Source: Sediminicola sp. YIK13 (GTDB taxonomy: Bacteria; Bacteroidota; Bacteroidia; Flavobacteriales; Flavobacteriaceae). Taken from it: a DNA stretch of 64,000 nucleotides. Every line of letters starts with the position of its first letter. Positions within the stretch are counted from its first letter, which is position 1. A program made the position numbers and the translations under genes. Below, in pieces: positions 10,626 through 18,936 of this stretch. The stretch covers positions 1,158,501 through 1,222,500 of the forward strand of contig NZ_CP010535.1 of assembly GCF_001430825.1 (NCBI RefSeq). Reading direction: 5' to 3'. The notes under the pieces were generated by a model, which worked only from the letters and a program-made list of their open reading frames with translations, ran no database searches and was not told the DNA's origin.

Positions 10626-11435
10626 TTACAACTTATAATGGTTCAGTAGTAGTTTCTCGTACTGTTTGTCTGGTAATATTTTCTTTAAGAAGAGTGAAAA
10701 TTTTTGCATAAAAGCCCCTACTTTATAATGTACCTTAGGATGTTTGGTCCGCATGATGTCATACACGGTCTCGGCAACACATATTGGATCTTGCCCCTCA
10801 TCCACATGATCATTTATCATTTTTAGGGTGTTCCCATAAGGTTCTTTATATGGGGAATTGGTATCAATTGGGGCATGGTATCTTCCTGAAGCAATGTTGG
10901 TCGCGAAATCACCTGGAGCTAAGTTGGTGATTTGTACACCAAAGTCCTTGGTTTCCATTCGCATGGCTTCTGTAACCAATTCAAGAGCCCCTTTTGTAGC
11001 GGAATATATACCTCTGTAGGGTAGGCCCATATAACCCGCAATAGAGGTAATATTTATTATTAAACCGGCATGTTGTTGCCTCATTTGTGGCAACACAGCT
11101 TTCATCATATGTATTGGACCATGAAAATTGGTGTTGAAGGCTTTCTGTATTTCCTCATGTGGAGTTTCTTCAATGGGTCCTGTAATACCAATGCCAGCAT
11201 TGTTGATCAACACATCCAACCTTCCCTCCTTTTCAAGAAGGTCATCAATAGCTTTTTTAATGGATGTTGGGTCATTAACATCCAACTCCAACAAACTAAA
11301 AAAATTAAAATCGGGATATTTATTTACACTCCTGGTGGTACCGTATACTTTGTAGCCTTTGGATGTTAACAATATTCCAATGGATTTTCCTATCCCAGAA
11401 GAACCTCCTGTGATCAAAACAACCTTATTTTCCAT
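10626..11435 (-). CDS. Short-chain dehydrogenase/reductase
   Basis: 269 residues from the ATG at 11435. A longer in-frame reading to 11555 would run into the SRP RNA gene and is rejected. It has a classical SDR Rossmann fold: the nucleotide-binding GGSSGIGKS near residues 9-17, NNAG near residue 80, the catalytic serine in ITSIAG, and the YSATKGA Tyr/Lys pair. It is a cytoplasmic NAD(P)-dependent oxidoreductase; the C-terminal tail (KVHYKVGAFMQKFSLFLKKILPDKQYEKLL) is typical of SDRs acting on lipids or retinol-like substrates, but no substrate can be assigned. It lies just downstream of the SRP RNA and may receive read-through. Confidence 0.85.
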   Translation of the reverse strand: MENKVVLITGGSSGIGKSIGILLTSKGYKVYGTTRSVNKYPDFNFFSLLELDVNDPTSIKKAIDDLLEKEGRLDVLINNAGIGITGPIEETPHEEIQKAFNTNFHGPIHMMKAVLPQMRQQHAGLIINITSIAGYMGLPYRGIYSATKGALELVTEAMRMETKDFGVQITNLAPGDFATNIASGRYHAPIDTNSPYKEPYGNTLKMINDHVDEGQDPICVAETVYDIMRTKHPKVHYKVGAFMQKFSLFLKKILPDKQYEKLLLNHYKL

Positions 11436-11550
11436 AACCCTCAAAAATTGATTACAAAATAACGAATAAAAAAAGAGATAAAAGGGTTTGTATGTATTTG
11501 TAAGGGAAAGGAGTTGTACCGAAATAAGGAAAGTTTTGGGTACAAAAAAA

Positions 11551-11644
11551 GGCAAGCTACCTACATCGCACTGCTACAACCGCATACCCTTGCTGCGTTC
11601 CCACCCTGGGGGATTCTGCAGGAGCTAGTCGTGTAGGACTTGCC
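11551..11644 (-). ncRNA. ffs: Signal recognition particle RNA (4.5S-like, small type)
   Basis: Read on the minus strand, the RNA folds into one long hairpin. The ends GGCAAG/CTTGCC and CCTACA/TGTAGG pair. The apical domain IV carries CAGGGTGGGAACGCAGCAAGG, with the GGAA tetraloop and the A/C-rich asymmetric loop bound by Ffh. A T-run follows the 3' end (11543-11550), consistent with intrinsic termination. A consensus promoter ends six bases before the predicted 5' end. It works with Ffh and FtsY to target nascent inner-membrane proteins. Confidence 0.93.
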
Positions 11645-11649
11645 AGGTG

Positions 11650-11679
11650 CAAAGATACAAACTTTTAATTTTTTCGCAA
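11650..11679 (-). promoter_or_regulatory. Promoter of the SRP RNA gene
   Basis: On the minus strand TATCTTTG (11657 down to 11650) and TTG (11679 down to 11677) are separated by 19 bases, an ideal Bacteroidota promoter. The expected start of transcription coincides with the first paired base of the RNA at 11644. Confidence 0.8.
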
Positions 11680-11890
11680 TCATTTTACAATCTTAATTTA
11701 ATTAAATACCTTGCCTTTGCATCCTGCCATTTTCTTTGGTTTTATAGTTAATTGGCATAGAGAATGTTGGGATAGAAAAGTAGGTTGACACGGCCTATTA
11801 AATTTACCAATGTAAAAAAATAACGTATTAAAAAAATGTAGTAATAATGCCTTACTAATTTGTCAAAGGCTACTACTTAAAATCAGCAAA

Positions 11891-12934
11891 ATGAAGAGGT
11901 TCAAATATATAGCTTTAGGATTATTCTCCGTATTATTTGTTTCTTGTGGAGGAGGCAATTCTACAACATCAAAGCTTTTCAAAATACAATTGGAAGATAA
12001 TAAGTCAGAGTTCCAGCAAAATCAGACCGTCAGTATTGACCTGAGAAATCCCAAACAAAAAACAATCAATTCAGTTTCATACAGCATAGATGGGGTGGAA
12101 TTGGTTCCCAATGATGGTAAAATCACCTTGAATATACCTACCCTTGGCAATAAGTCGCTTGTGGCCAAGGTAACCTATGATGATGGCACTGTAGATGTTA
12201 CAAAAAATATAAAAGTTCTTGCCTCAAAATCCCCGGAAATCTATACATATGAAGTTCTAAATGAATATCCACATGATATCAAAGCGTATACCCAAGGATT
12301 GGAATTCCACAATGACACCCTCTATGAAAGCACAGGAAGAAATGGACAATCTTCTTTGCGAAAGGTTGATTATAAGTCGGGAAAGATTCTAAAACAAATA
12401 GACCTTGACAAAACGTTTTTTGGAGAAGGAATCACGATCCTAAATGACAAGATCTATCAATTGACGTGGCAAAGTGGCATGGGATTTATTTATAGCCTTG
12501 ATGATTTTGAAAAAATAGACACCTTCACCTACGACCAAAGCAGGGAAGGCTGGGGGCTCTGTAATGATGGAAAGAATTTGCTAAAAAGCGATGGAACCGA
12601 AAAAATTTGGAATTTAAATCCAGAGACCTTGAAGGAAGAAGGCTATATAGAAACAGTGACCAATAGATCTATTTTCAATAAAACCAATGAATTGGAGTAT
12701 GTTGACGGGAAGATTTATGCCAACGTATATCTAAAGGAGAGCATGATGATCATTGATGCACAAAGTGGCGCAATAGAAGGCGTTGTGAATTTTGGTGGAT
12801 TAAAGGAAAAAGTAAAACAGCATGCTGATCTGGATGTATTGAACGGCGTTGCCTACCATCCGGGGAGAAAGACCTTTTTTGTAACTGGTAAAAACTGGGA
12901 TAAACTGTTTGAGGTAAATATCTTAAAAAAGTAG
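11891..12934 (+). CDS. Glutaminyl-peptide cyclotransferase lipoprotein
   Basis: A 347-residue lipoprotein (MKRFKYIALGLFSVLFVSC). After an Ig-like region of about 100 residues (SVSYSIDGVELVPNDGKITLNIPTLG), it carries a beta-propeller of the bacterial glutamine cyclotransferase family. Markers are AYTQGLEFHNDTLYESTG, FGEGITILNDKIYQLTW, GLCNDGKNLLKSDGT, NELEYVDGKIYANVY and LNGVAYHPGRKTFFVTGKNW. The family converts N-terminal glutamine of exported proteins to pyroglutamate, and this copy would act in the periplasm or outer membrane. It lies four bases ahead of the thioesterase gene and is probably co-transcribed with it. The 240-base gap upstream shows no convincing promoter. Confidence 0.9.
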   Translation: MKRFKYIALGLFSVLFVSCGGGNSTTSKLFKIQLEDNKSEFQQNQTVSIDLRNPKQKTINSVSYSIDGVELVPNDGKITLNIPTLGNKSLVAKVTYDDGTVDVTKNIKVLASKSPEIYTYEVLNEYPHDIKAYTQGLEFHNDTLYESTGRNGQSSLRKVDYKSGKILKQIDLDKTFFGEGITILNDKIYQLTWQSGMGFIYSLDDFEKIDTFTYDQSREGWGLCNDGKNLLKSDGTEKIWNLNPETLKEEGYIETVTNRSIFNKTNELEYVDGKIYANVYLKESMMIIDAQSGAIEGVVNFGGLKEKVKQHADLDVLNGVAYHPGRKTFFVTGKNWDKLFEVNILKK

Positions 12935-12938
12935 CATC

Positions 12939-13328
12939 ATGACCCCTTTTGAAAAAGATATACGCGTACAAGAGGAAGATTTGGATGATTTAAATCATGT
13001 GAACAACGTTCGTTATGTACAATGGATCCAAGATATCTCCAAGGAGCACTGGCAAAAAAAGGCCCCTGAAAGCTTAAAAGAAGACGTTATTTGGGTGGTC
13101 CTGAATCACAACATCGCTTATAAAAGTGCTGCCAAATTAAATGATCAAATAAAAATTAGAACGTACATAGCAAAAACTAAAGGGGCTATTTCAACCAGAA
13201 TAGTGGAAATGTATGATGCTGTCACCAAACTACCCGTTGTACATGCAAAAACGGAGTGGTGCATGCTTAATGCTACTACCTATAAACCTATGAGGGTATC
13301 TGAAGAAATACAGAATATATTTACCTAA
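12939..13328 (+). CDS. Hotdog-fold acyl-CoA thioesterase (4HBT family)
   Basis: A 129-residue single-domain hotdog protein. The family segment DLNHVNNVRYVQWIQDISKEHW contains the catalytic-region aspartate/histidine pattern of the YbgC-like 4-hydroxybenzoyl-CoA thioesterases. It probably hydrolyses acyl-CoA or acyl-ACP in the cytoplasm; chain-length preference is unknown. It follows the glutaminyl cyclase gene by four bases and precedes the beta-helix lipoprotein by 18 bases, so the three look like one transcript although their functions are not obviously linked. Confidence 0.85.
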   Translation: MTPFEKDIRVQEEDLDDLNHVNNVRYVQWIQDISKEHWQKKAPESLKEDVIWVVLNHNIAYKSAAKLNDQIKIRTYIAKTKGAISTRIVEMYDAVTKLPVVHAKTEWCMLNATTYKPMRVSEEIQNIFT

Positions 13329-13346
13329 ATCAACAAGAAAAAAGCA

Positions 13347-14894
13347 ATGTTGAAAACTCTTGGAATTCGTCTTGTTGTCTTATTGGTTCTTTTGCCTATT
13401 CTTTGGAGTTCTTGTAGAAAAGATTTTGAATATTCCCCAAGTGCGGGAAACTTGGAGTTTTCAAAAGACACCGTTTATTTGGATACCATATTTTCTAAAA
13501 TTTCAAGTAGTACATATAGTTTAAAGGTCTATAACAGAAGTAAAAAAGATCTTTTAGTTCCCCGTATAGAACTGAAGGGTGGAATTGGTAGTAGTTATAG
13601 ATTAAATGTGGATGGTGTAGCGGGCAGTACTTTTTTTGATATTCCCATACTGGCCAAAGACAGTATCTATATTTTTATTGAAAATACGCTGGACATTACA
13701 GAAACCGCGCAAAAGGAGTACTTAAGTACAGATGCCATAGTTTTTGATTCCGGGGCCAATTTACAACAGGTAGAATTGGTGACTCTAATTAGAGATGCAG
13801 TCTTTCTATTTCCAGGGAAGTTTAAAAATGGCCCCGGAGCATCGTTTTCATTGCCTGCAGAGAATGGAACCAGCTCCCAAATTGAAGGGTTTGTTCTCCC
13901 AGAGGGACAATTGGATTTCACCAACCAGAAGCCATATGTAATTTATGGATATGCCACTGTCGGCCCGGATAAAACCTTGCTCATGGACGCAGGCACCAGA
14001 GTGTATTTCCATAAGAATTCTGGGCTAATCATTGGGAAGGATGCAGCTTTGAAAATTAACGGCGCATTGAGTGAAGATGATACTTTCTTGGAGAATGAGG
14101 TGATATTGGAAGGAGACAGATTGGAACGAACATTTGCCGATGTTCCTGGACAATGGGGCAGCATATGGCTTACCTCTGAAAGTAGGGCTGTTGAAATAAA
14201 CTACCTGACCATCCGAAATGCAACCACAGGATTGTTGGTTGAAGGTAATGATTCTGCCAACACCCCTACCCTAACCATAAAGAATACAAAGATTTACAAT
14301 AGCTCCCATTCCAATTTATGGGCTAGAACAGGAACCATCAACGGAGAAAATTTAGTTTTGGGAAATGCCGGAAACTCATCCTTAAAATGCGAAATTGGCG
14401 GCTCTTACACGTTTACCCATTGTACGATAGGCAATTATTTCAGTAGCGGATTTAGATTGGGCCCAGCACTTCAAATATCCAACTATCAGATACTGAATAC
14501 GGGAGAAATCAGCATAAAAAATTTGAAAAAAGCCACTTTTGAAAACTGTATTATTACAGGAAGTACAACCAATGAGTTGTCTTTAATGTCTGAAACAAGT
14601 TCCATGTTCACCATCTATTTTAATCACTCCCTGATTACCTCAAATCCCAATACCATAGATCAAGGAAATCCCAATTATAATTTTAACAATGACACCATTT
14701 ATCGGAATATAATTTTAAATCAAAATTCAGATTTTAAAGACACATCCAAAAATGAATTTAATATAGGATTTAACTCCGCAGGCATAGGAAAGGGAGCTAT
14801 TAACAAGGCATTGATGGTACCTCTAGATATTTTGGGATTTGACAGAACTAACGCGCCCGATCTGGGTGCTTATCAATTTATTGAAGAAAATTAA
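13347..14894 (+). CDS. Beta-helix lipoprotein of unknown function
   Basis: A 515-residue lipoprotein (MLKTLGIRLVVLLVLLPILWSSC). Residues 30-170 look like an Ig-type or CARDB-like beta domain (LEFSKDTVYLDTIF, YSLKVYNRSKKDL). The rest has the short repeating beta strands and Asn/Ser ladders of a right-handed parallel beta-helix (INYLTIRNATTGLLVEG, PTLTIKNTKIYNSSHSNLWA, ATFENCIITGSTTNELSL). Such folds bind or cleave polysaccharides or mediate adhesion; no catalytic residues can be assigned. It is third in the 11891-14894 run. Related genes are common in marine flavobacteria, but I cannot name a family. Confidence 0.75.
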   Translation: MLKTLGIRLVVLLVLLPILWSSCRKDFEYSPSAGNLEFSKDTVYLDTIFSKISSSTYSLKVYNRSKKDLLVPRIELKGGIGSSYRLNVDGVAGSTFFDIPILAKDSIYIFIENTLDITETAQKEYLSTDAIVFDSGANLQQVELVTLIRDAVFLFPGKFKNGPGASFSLPAENGTSSQIEGFVLPEGQLDFTNQKPYVIYGYATVGPDKTLLMDAGTRVYFHKNSGLIIGKDAALKINGALSEDDTFLENEVILEGDRLERTFADVPGQWGSIWLTSESRAVEINYLTIRNATTGLLVEGNDSANTPTLTIKNTKIYNSSHSNLWARTGTINGENLVLGNAGNSSLKCEIGGSYTFTHCTIGNYFSSGFRLGPALQISNYQILNTGEISIKNLKKATFENCIITGSTTNELSLMSETSSMFTIYFNHSLITSNPNTIDQGNPNYNFNNDTIYRNIILNQNSDFKDTSKNEFNIGFNSAGIGKGAINKALMVPLDILGFDRTNAPDLGAYQFIEEN

Positions 14895-14975
14895 TACAGT
14901 TCCCTACACGTCATACGTCTAAAAAGTAAGTTATTTCTTTCGGAGATACTTCATATACAATATATTAGACAGGAA

Positions 14976-14996
14976 AACCATAGATATTCTATGGTT
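14976..14996. repeat. 21-base inverted repeat upstream of the LytTR gene
   Basis: Nine-base perfect arms AACCATAGA and TCTATGGTT flank a TAT centre, 55 bases before the ATG at 15052. No T-run follows, so it looks more like an operator or RNA hairpin than a terminator. Confidence 0.5.
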
Positions 14997-15051
14997 AAAA
15001 TACCATCAGTCCTCGGCTACAAATCTTACTTTGTACCCAAATATATTGTCT

Positions 15052-15783
15052 ATGGAGTACACATATATTATTATAGATTCCGAGGCTACCTCCAATCTCC
15101 AATTACAACATCATCTGGAAGAGTACGGAGAATTTAGCTGTACTGCCCTTGCACAAAATAGTGCCGAAGGGTTGAACTCCATTTTAAAATTCAATCCCAA
15201 TATCGTTTTTATCAATTTAAATGACAAAGCTTCGGAATACTTTCACATGGTGTTGGAATTGCATCAATATGTAAAGGAGCTACCTATTTTAATAGGAATC
15301 TCCAGAGGCAAACAACATGCTTACGAAGCTATAAAGAATAACTTTTTTGATTATTGGCTTATGCCCTACAGTGAATTCGATATTAGAAAATCACTCTTGA
15401 AATTAAAAAAGCTAATGCCCCAGGAACAGGTCTCCCAAACCATCTGTTTAAAATCGTACAAGGATTACAGATATGTGGACACCGATGAAATCCTATATTT
15501 AAAAGCAGATAATAACGCCACGGATTTTATTTTGAAAGATGGGAGTGTTATCAGTGCATTTAAAACCCTGAAGACTTTTGAAGAAACACTTCCTAAAAAC
15601 TTTATTAGGATTCACCAAAGTTATATCCTAAATACCAAGTACGTTTCCAGAATCAACTACGGCAAATCTATCTGCTCTTTAAAGCAGAACAACCATCAAT
15701 TGCCATTTTCGAAATCGTACAAGGAAAATATTGATGAACTAAAAAAATTCCTTTCCAAGAGCACTATCCGTACCCTAAATTAA
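15052..15783 (+). CDS. LytTR DNA-binding regulator with degenerate receiver domain
   Basis: 243 residues from the ATG at 15052 (a TTG seven codons upstream is possible but unneeded). Residues 1-120 have the receiver fold, but key positions are changed. The phosphoacceptor Asp is Asn55 (IVFINLN), and the conserved Lys of the KP motif is Met (DYWLMPY). The residues before LytTR are a short linker. Residues 131-240 form a LytTR domain (SYKDYRYVDTDEILYLKADNNATDFIL, FIRIHQSYILNTKYV). It probably binds DNA independently of phosphorylation or responds through protein contact. No partner kinase is adjacent on its 5' side; the lipoprotein peptide and TPR kinase genes lie downstream. Confidence 0.88.
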   Translation: MEYTYIIIDSEATSNLQLQHHLEEYGEFSCTALAQNSAEGLNSILKFNPNIVFINLNDKASEYFHMVLELHQYVKELPILIGISRGKQHAYEAIKNNFFDYWLMPYSEFDIRKSLLKLKKLMPQEQVSQTICLKSYKDYRYVDTDEILYLKADNNATDFILKDGSVISAFKTLKTFEETLPKNFIRIHQSYILNTKYVSRINYGKSICSLKQNNHQLPFSKSYKENIDELKKFLSKSTIRTLN

Positions 15784-15923
15784 CAAATACTCTCAAAATC
15801 AGTTCGTACACCCTCAAAACTAGGCATTTCACTAAAGTGCTGAGCTTCTGCTTTCCAAAACTCCCTCCTCTCTATAAATTAGCGGTAAACAAATTAATAA
15901 TCAACCCCTAAAACTACTATAAG

Positions 15924-16082
15924 ATGAAAAAAGTATTCGGAATTTTAGCAATAGCAGCATTATCAACAGGTTTATTTTCTTGTGAAAAAGATACAAACAT
16001 GGAAGAAACACAGGCCTTATATGAAACTTTAGACATCAATGCGACTGATGGGTGTGTAGTTAAGACTGATAAAAGGGATTAA
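15924..16082 (+). CDS. Small lipoprotein (52 residues)
   Basis: A short gene starting at the ATG at 15924 and ending at 16080-16082. MKKVFGILAIAALSTGLFSC is a textbook lipoprotein signal with lipobox LFSC. It leaves a mature peptide of only about 33 residues (CEKDTNMEETQALYETLD..., ending TDGCVVKTDKRD) with a second cysteine near the C-terminus. The coding potential is supported by the signal peptide and by a strong terminator directly after the stop, which isolates it from the kinase gene. Function is unknown. Its position between a LytTR regulator and a lipoprotein sensor kinase makes a signalling or sensor-ligand role conceivable, but this is inference only. Confidence 0.7.
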   Translation: MKKVFGILAIAALSTGLFSCEKDTNMEETQALYETLDINATDGCVVKTDKRD

Positions 16083-16100
16083 AAATATATCACTTCAAGG

Positions 16101-16139
16101 AAAAAGCTTTAAACCACATAGTTTAAAGCTTTTTTTTTA
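16101..16139 (+). terminator. Rho-independent terminator after the small lipoprotein
   Basis: The ten-base stem AGCTTTAAAC / GTTTAAAGCT has a six-base loop and is followed by nine T residues. Confidence 0.85.
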
Positions 16140-16144
16140 TCTTG

Positions 16145-16152
16145 TATTTTTG
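16145..16152 (+). promoter_or_regulatory. Putative -7 element for the sensor kinase gene
   Basis: TATTTTTG matches TAnnTTTG. TTTA at 16122-16125, 19 bases upstream, is a one-mismatch -33 element inside the preceding terminator stem. The transcript would begin near 16159, just before the in-frame stop at 16162, so the kinase must initiate after that point. Confidence 0.45.
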
Positions 16153-16185
16153 TAATTATAATAAAAAACCCGTATCAAAAATATA

Positions 16186-18252
16186 ATTAAAAAAGTCTGC
16201 TGTTTATCGGTCATATTGATTTTAGCCGCTTGTTATCAAGATAATCAAAAGAGTTCGAATCCAAAAAACACATCACAAAAAGATAGTGTTATGATATTGG
16301 TTGAACTCAGTAAAAATGACGGATTAGCAAATGACAATAGACTAAAATTGTTGGGTAGGGCATTTAACAACGCCCTAAAAATTAATAACGATTCCTTAAA
16401 ATCCAAATACTACTCACAAATTTCATTGGGTTCAATGAATTTAGGGGATTCATTATTTTTCAGAAAAACGAATGGACTAGCTTTACAATCATCCATACGG
16501 GCAGGAGATTCTGTTACTTTGGCTGAATCCCATTGGGATTTAGGCACTTTTTTTAGAGACAATACCGTTGAAGACAGTGCATACTTTCATTTTGCATCAG
16601 CTCAAAAAATTTATTCTTCAATTGGAAATGAATTCCTCTCTGGTCGAATGTTGTACAACATGGCAGCGGTTCAAGGGGATGTCAGAGATTACACAGGGAG
16701 CGAGATCAATACCTTCAAGGCTATTGAACTTCTAAAACCATTGGACAAATTTGAACAATTATACCAGTGCTATAACAATCTAGGGGCAGTATACAGTTCT
16801 TTGGGGGAACATACCAAAGCCTTAGAATATTTTAAATTAGCCTTAAATTATTTATCCAAGTTTAAAGATGGAAATGCTGAATTTATAGCATTAAATAATA
16901 TTGGGGACACCTATTTGAATCAAAAAGATTATGTTTCTGCTATCGTCTATTTTCAACGAGTTATAAGCGCTGAAAATCTAAAAGAATTAGATCCCAATAC
17001 CTACAGCAAGGCCCTAAGTAATTATGCGAGAACCAGACTTCATTTAAAAGACACTGTAGGTATTAAAAATGCCTTTTCAGAATCACTGGAGCTTCAGGAC
17101 AGTATCAATGATATTGTGGGTTTGTCCCTCACCAATTACTATCTGGCTGAATATGCCTTAAGTAAAAAAGATACCTCTGGTGCCATTGCATATGCAAAGA
17201 AATCCAAAGCATTGGCAAAAAGAAGCAGTAACAACAAAAGGCTATTGGAAAGTCTTGAATTGATCAGTAAACTGGACACAAAAAATGCTCCACAATACGT
17301 ACAACAATATATAAGTCTAAATGACAGCCTACAAAAAGAAGAACGGCAAATCAGGAATAAGTTTGCGAGAATAGAATTTGAAACAGACCAGTTCATAGAA
17401 CAAAACCAACTCCTTGCCAGACAAAAACAACTATGGCTAGGAGTGGCAATAGGGCTCTTTTTTCTGGCCATTGCCATTGTAAGCATCATTTCTTTGCGCA
17501 TTAAAAACCAAAAATTGAAATTTGACCAACAACAACAGAAAAGTAACTTGGAAATCTTCAACCTAATGCTATCCCAAAAAGAGAAGTTTTTAGAAGGGAA
17601 ACACGAGGAACAGAAAAGGGTATCCGAAGAACTACACGATGGTATTCTGGGTCAAATGTTAGGGATTCGACTAGTATTGAGCGGATTGAACAACAAGAAT
17701 GGGGAAACCAGCGCAAAGCAAAGAGCGGAGTACCTTAAAAAACTGCAGGATGTTGAAGAGGAAGTCAGGACCATTTCTCACGAACTGAACCACGCTGCTT
17801 ATCAAAAAATTCATAACTTTATTTATTCGGTTCAAGATCTTTTAAAATCTATTGAAAGTAGCTCTAAGGTTCATTGCAATTTTGAGTTTACCACTCACTT
17901 GGAATGGGATCGCCTGGACAGTGAGGTTAAAATTAATATCTATAGAATACTCCAGGAAGCGTTACAGAACTGCACCAAACATGCATTTGCAACGAATATT
18001 AATATTATCTTGGGCTGTAACGAAAAAGATATATTGGTGAGGGTCGAAGATGATGGTGTTGGTTATCAGGCCAAAAATGAGAAAAAGGGGATTGGTTTAA
18101 AAAATATAACCTCCCGAGTGAAGAAAATGAATGGTACTGTGGCTATAAAAAGTAAAATTGGTAAAGGCACGTCGCTCTTGGTCAAAATACCATTTGCTGA
18201 TAAAATCTTGCCCAATGATCCCATTCATAAATCAATAAACAATGAACTATAG
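16186..18252 (+). CDS. TPR-containing lipoprotein sensor histidine kinase with apparent ATT start
   Basis: About 688 residues if translation starts at ATT 16186, which gives MKKVCCLSVILILAAC, a perfect lipoprotein signal peptide. The only conventional candidate nearby, TTG at 16216, leaves a truncated signal, and no ATG exists between the stop at 16162 and the cysteine codon at 16231. The N-terminal 370 residues are tetratricopeptide repeats (YNNLGAVYSSLGEHTKALEYFKLAL). A membrane segment follows (LWLGVAIGLFFLAIAIVSIISL). Then comes a HisKA_3-type dimerisation domain with phosphoacceptor H484 in SEELHDGILGQ, and a HATPase domain (EALQNCTKHAF, DDGVGY, GIGLKNI). It pairs with the response regulator 15 bases downstream. 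The periplasmic TPR domain probably senses a protein or peptide. Confidence 0.85.
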   Translation: MKKVCCLSVILILAACYQDNQKSSNPKNTSQKDSVMILVELSKNDGLANDNRLKLLGRAFNNALKINNDSLKSKYYSQISLGSMNLGDSLFFRKTNGLALQSSIRAGDSVTLAESHWDLGTFFRDNTVEDSAYFHFASAQKIYSSIGNEFLSGRMLYNMAAVQGDVRDYTGSEINTFKAIELLKPLDKFEQLYQCYNNLGAVYSSLGEHTKALEYFKLALNYLSKFKDGNAEFIALNNIGDTYLNQKDYVSAIVYFQRVISAENLKELDPNTYSKALSNYARTRLHLKDTVGIKNAFSESLELQDSINDIVGLSLTNYYLAEYALSKKDTSGAIAYAKKSKALAKRSSNNKRLLESLELISKLDTKNAPQYVQQYISLNDSLQKEERQIRNKFARIEFETDQFIEQNQLLARQKQLWLGVAIGLFFLAIAIVSIISLRIKNQKLKFDQQQQKSNLEIFNLMLSQKEKFLEGKHEEQKRVSEELHDGILGQMLGIRLVLSGLNNKNGETSAKQRAEYLKKLQDVEEEVRTISHELNHAAYQKIHNFIYSVQDLLKSIESSSKVHCNFEFTTHLEWDRLDSEVKINIYRILQEALQNCTKHAFATNINIILGCNEKDILVRVEDDGVGYQAKNEKKGIGLKNITSRVKKMNGTVAIKSKIGKGTSLLVKIPFADKILPNDPIHKSINNEL

Positions 18253-18267
18253 AACGTTAAAGGGATA

Positions 18268-18936
18268 ATGAAAACACTACGGATTTTAGCGGTGGATGAT
18301 CATGAAATGACCATGATTGGATATAAATTTATTTTGGAAGAAATTCAGTTTGAAGATTTCAAAATTCATGTGGATACAGCTAAAACCTATGAACTTGGCA
18401 AACAAAAGATAATAGATTCTTCAAAATCTTTTGCTTATGATATTATCATGCTCGATATTCAATTGGGTCCGGCTAATGAAACCCAGGCGCATACTGGAGA
18501 AGATTTAGGTATTCTTGCCAGAAAAGTAGTTCCAAAATCGAAAATCGTTTTCTTATCCTCTTTTAGTGATAATTATCGCATTAATAGCATTATGAAATCT
18601 GTAAACCCTGAGGGATATCTGGTAAAAACCGAAATTGACGAAAATGCCCTTAATGATATGGTACACACGGTCATGAAAGAACCTCCATTTTACACAAAAA
18701 AAGCGTTGATAGCGATCAGGACCAAAATGGCCAATGACATACCCTTAGACGACAACGACAAAAAAATATTATACCATCTATCCATAGGCACAAAAACTAA
18801 GGATATGATAGATCATATTTCTTTATCCCTTCCTGGTATTGAAAATAGAAAGCGTCAATTAAAAGCTATTTTTGGCGTTGAAAAACAAAATGACCAAGCG
18901 CTGATAACAGAAGCCAGGAATAGAGGGTTTATTTAA
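18268..18936 (+). CDS. NarL/LuxR-type response regulator
   Basis: A 222-residue response regulator. The receiver domain is complete: acidic pair D10-D11 (LAVDDHE), phosphoacceptor D63 (IIMLDIQLG) and conserved Lys in GYLVKTE. An insertion of a dozen residues follows D63 (GPANETQAHTGEDLG), longer than usual. The C-terminal segment (LDDNDKKILYHLSIGTKTKDMIDHISLSLPGIENRKRQLKAIFGV) fits a LuxR/GerE helix-turn-helix. It follows the histidine kinase gene by 15 bases and is almost certainly its cognate regulator, transferring phosphate from H484 to D63. Targets are unknown. Confidence 0.9.
   Translation: MKTLRILAVDDHEMTMIGYKFILEEIQFEDFKIHVDTAKTYELGKQKIIDSSKSFAYDIIMLDIQLGPANETQAHTGEDLGILARKVVPKSKIVFLSSFSDNYRINSIMKSVNPEGYLVKTEIDENALNDMVHTVMKEPPFYTKKALIAIRTKMANDIPLDDNDKKILYHLSIGTKTKDMIDHISLSLPGIENRKRQLKAIFGVEKQNDQALITEARNRGFI

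Noticed and set aside
11436-11555. N-terminal extension of the SDR protein
   Set aside because: It would overlap the 3' end of the SRP RNA and its termination signal, and the residues do not resemble SDR starts; the ATG at 11435 fits.
11752-11767. Second sigma54-like site (TGGCATA followed by ATGTT)
   Set aside because: Only the -24 half is good; the -12 half mismatches at the key positions, and it is 120 bases from the next gene.
17139-17561. Open frame of 140 codons antisense to the sensor kinase
   Set aside because: The sense strand encodes clear TPR, membrane and kinase segments; the antisense product is low-complexity.
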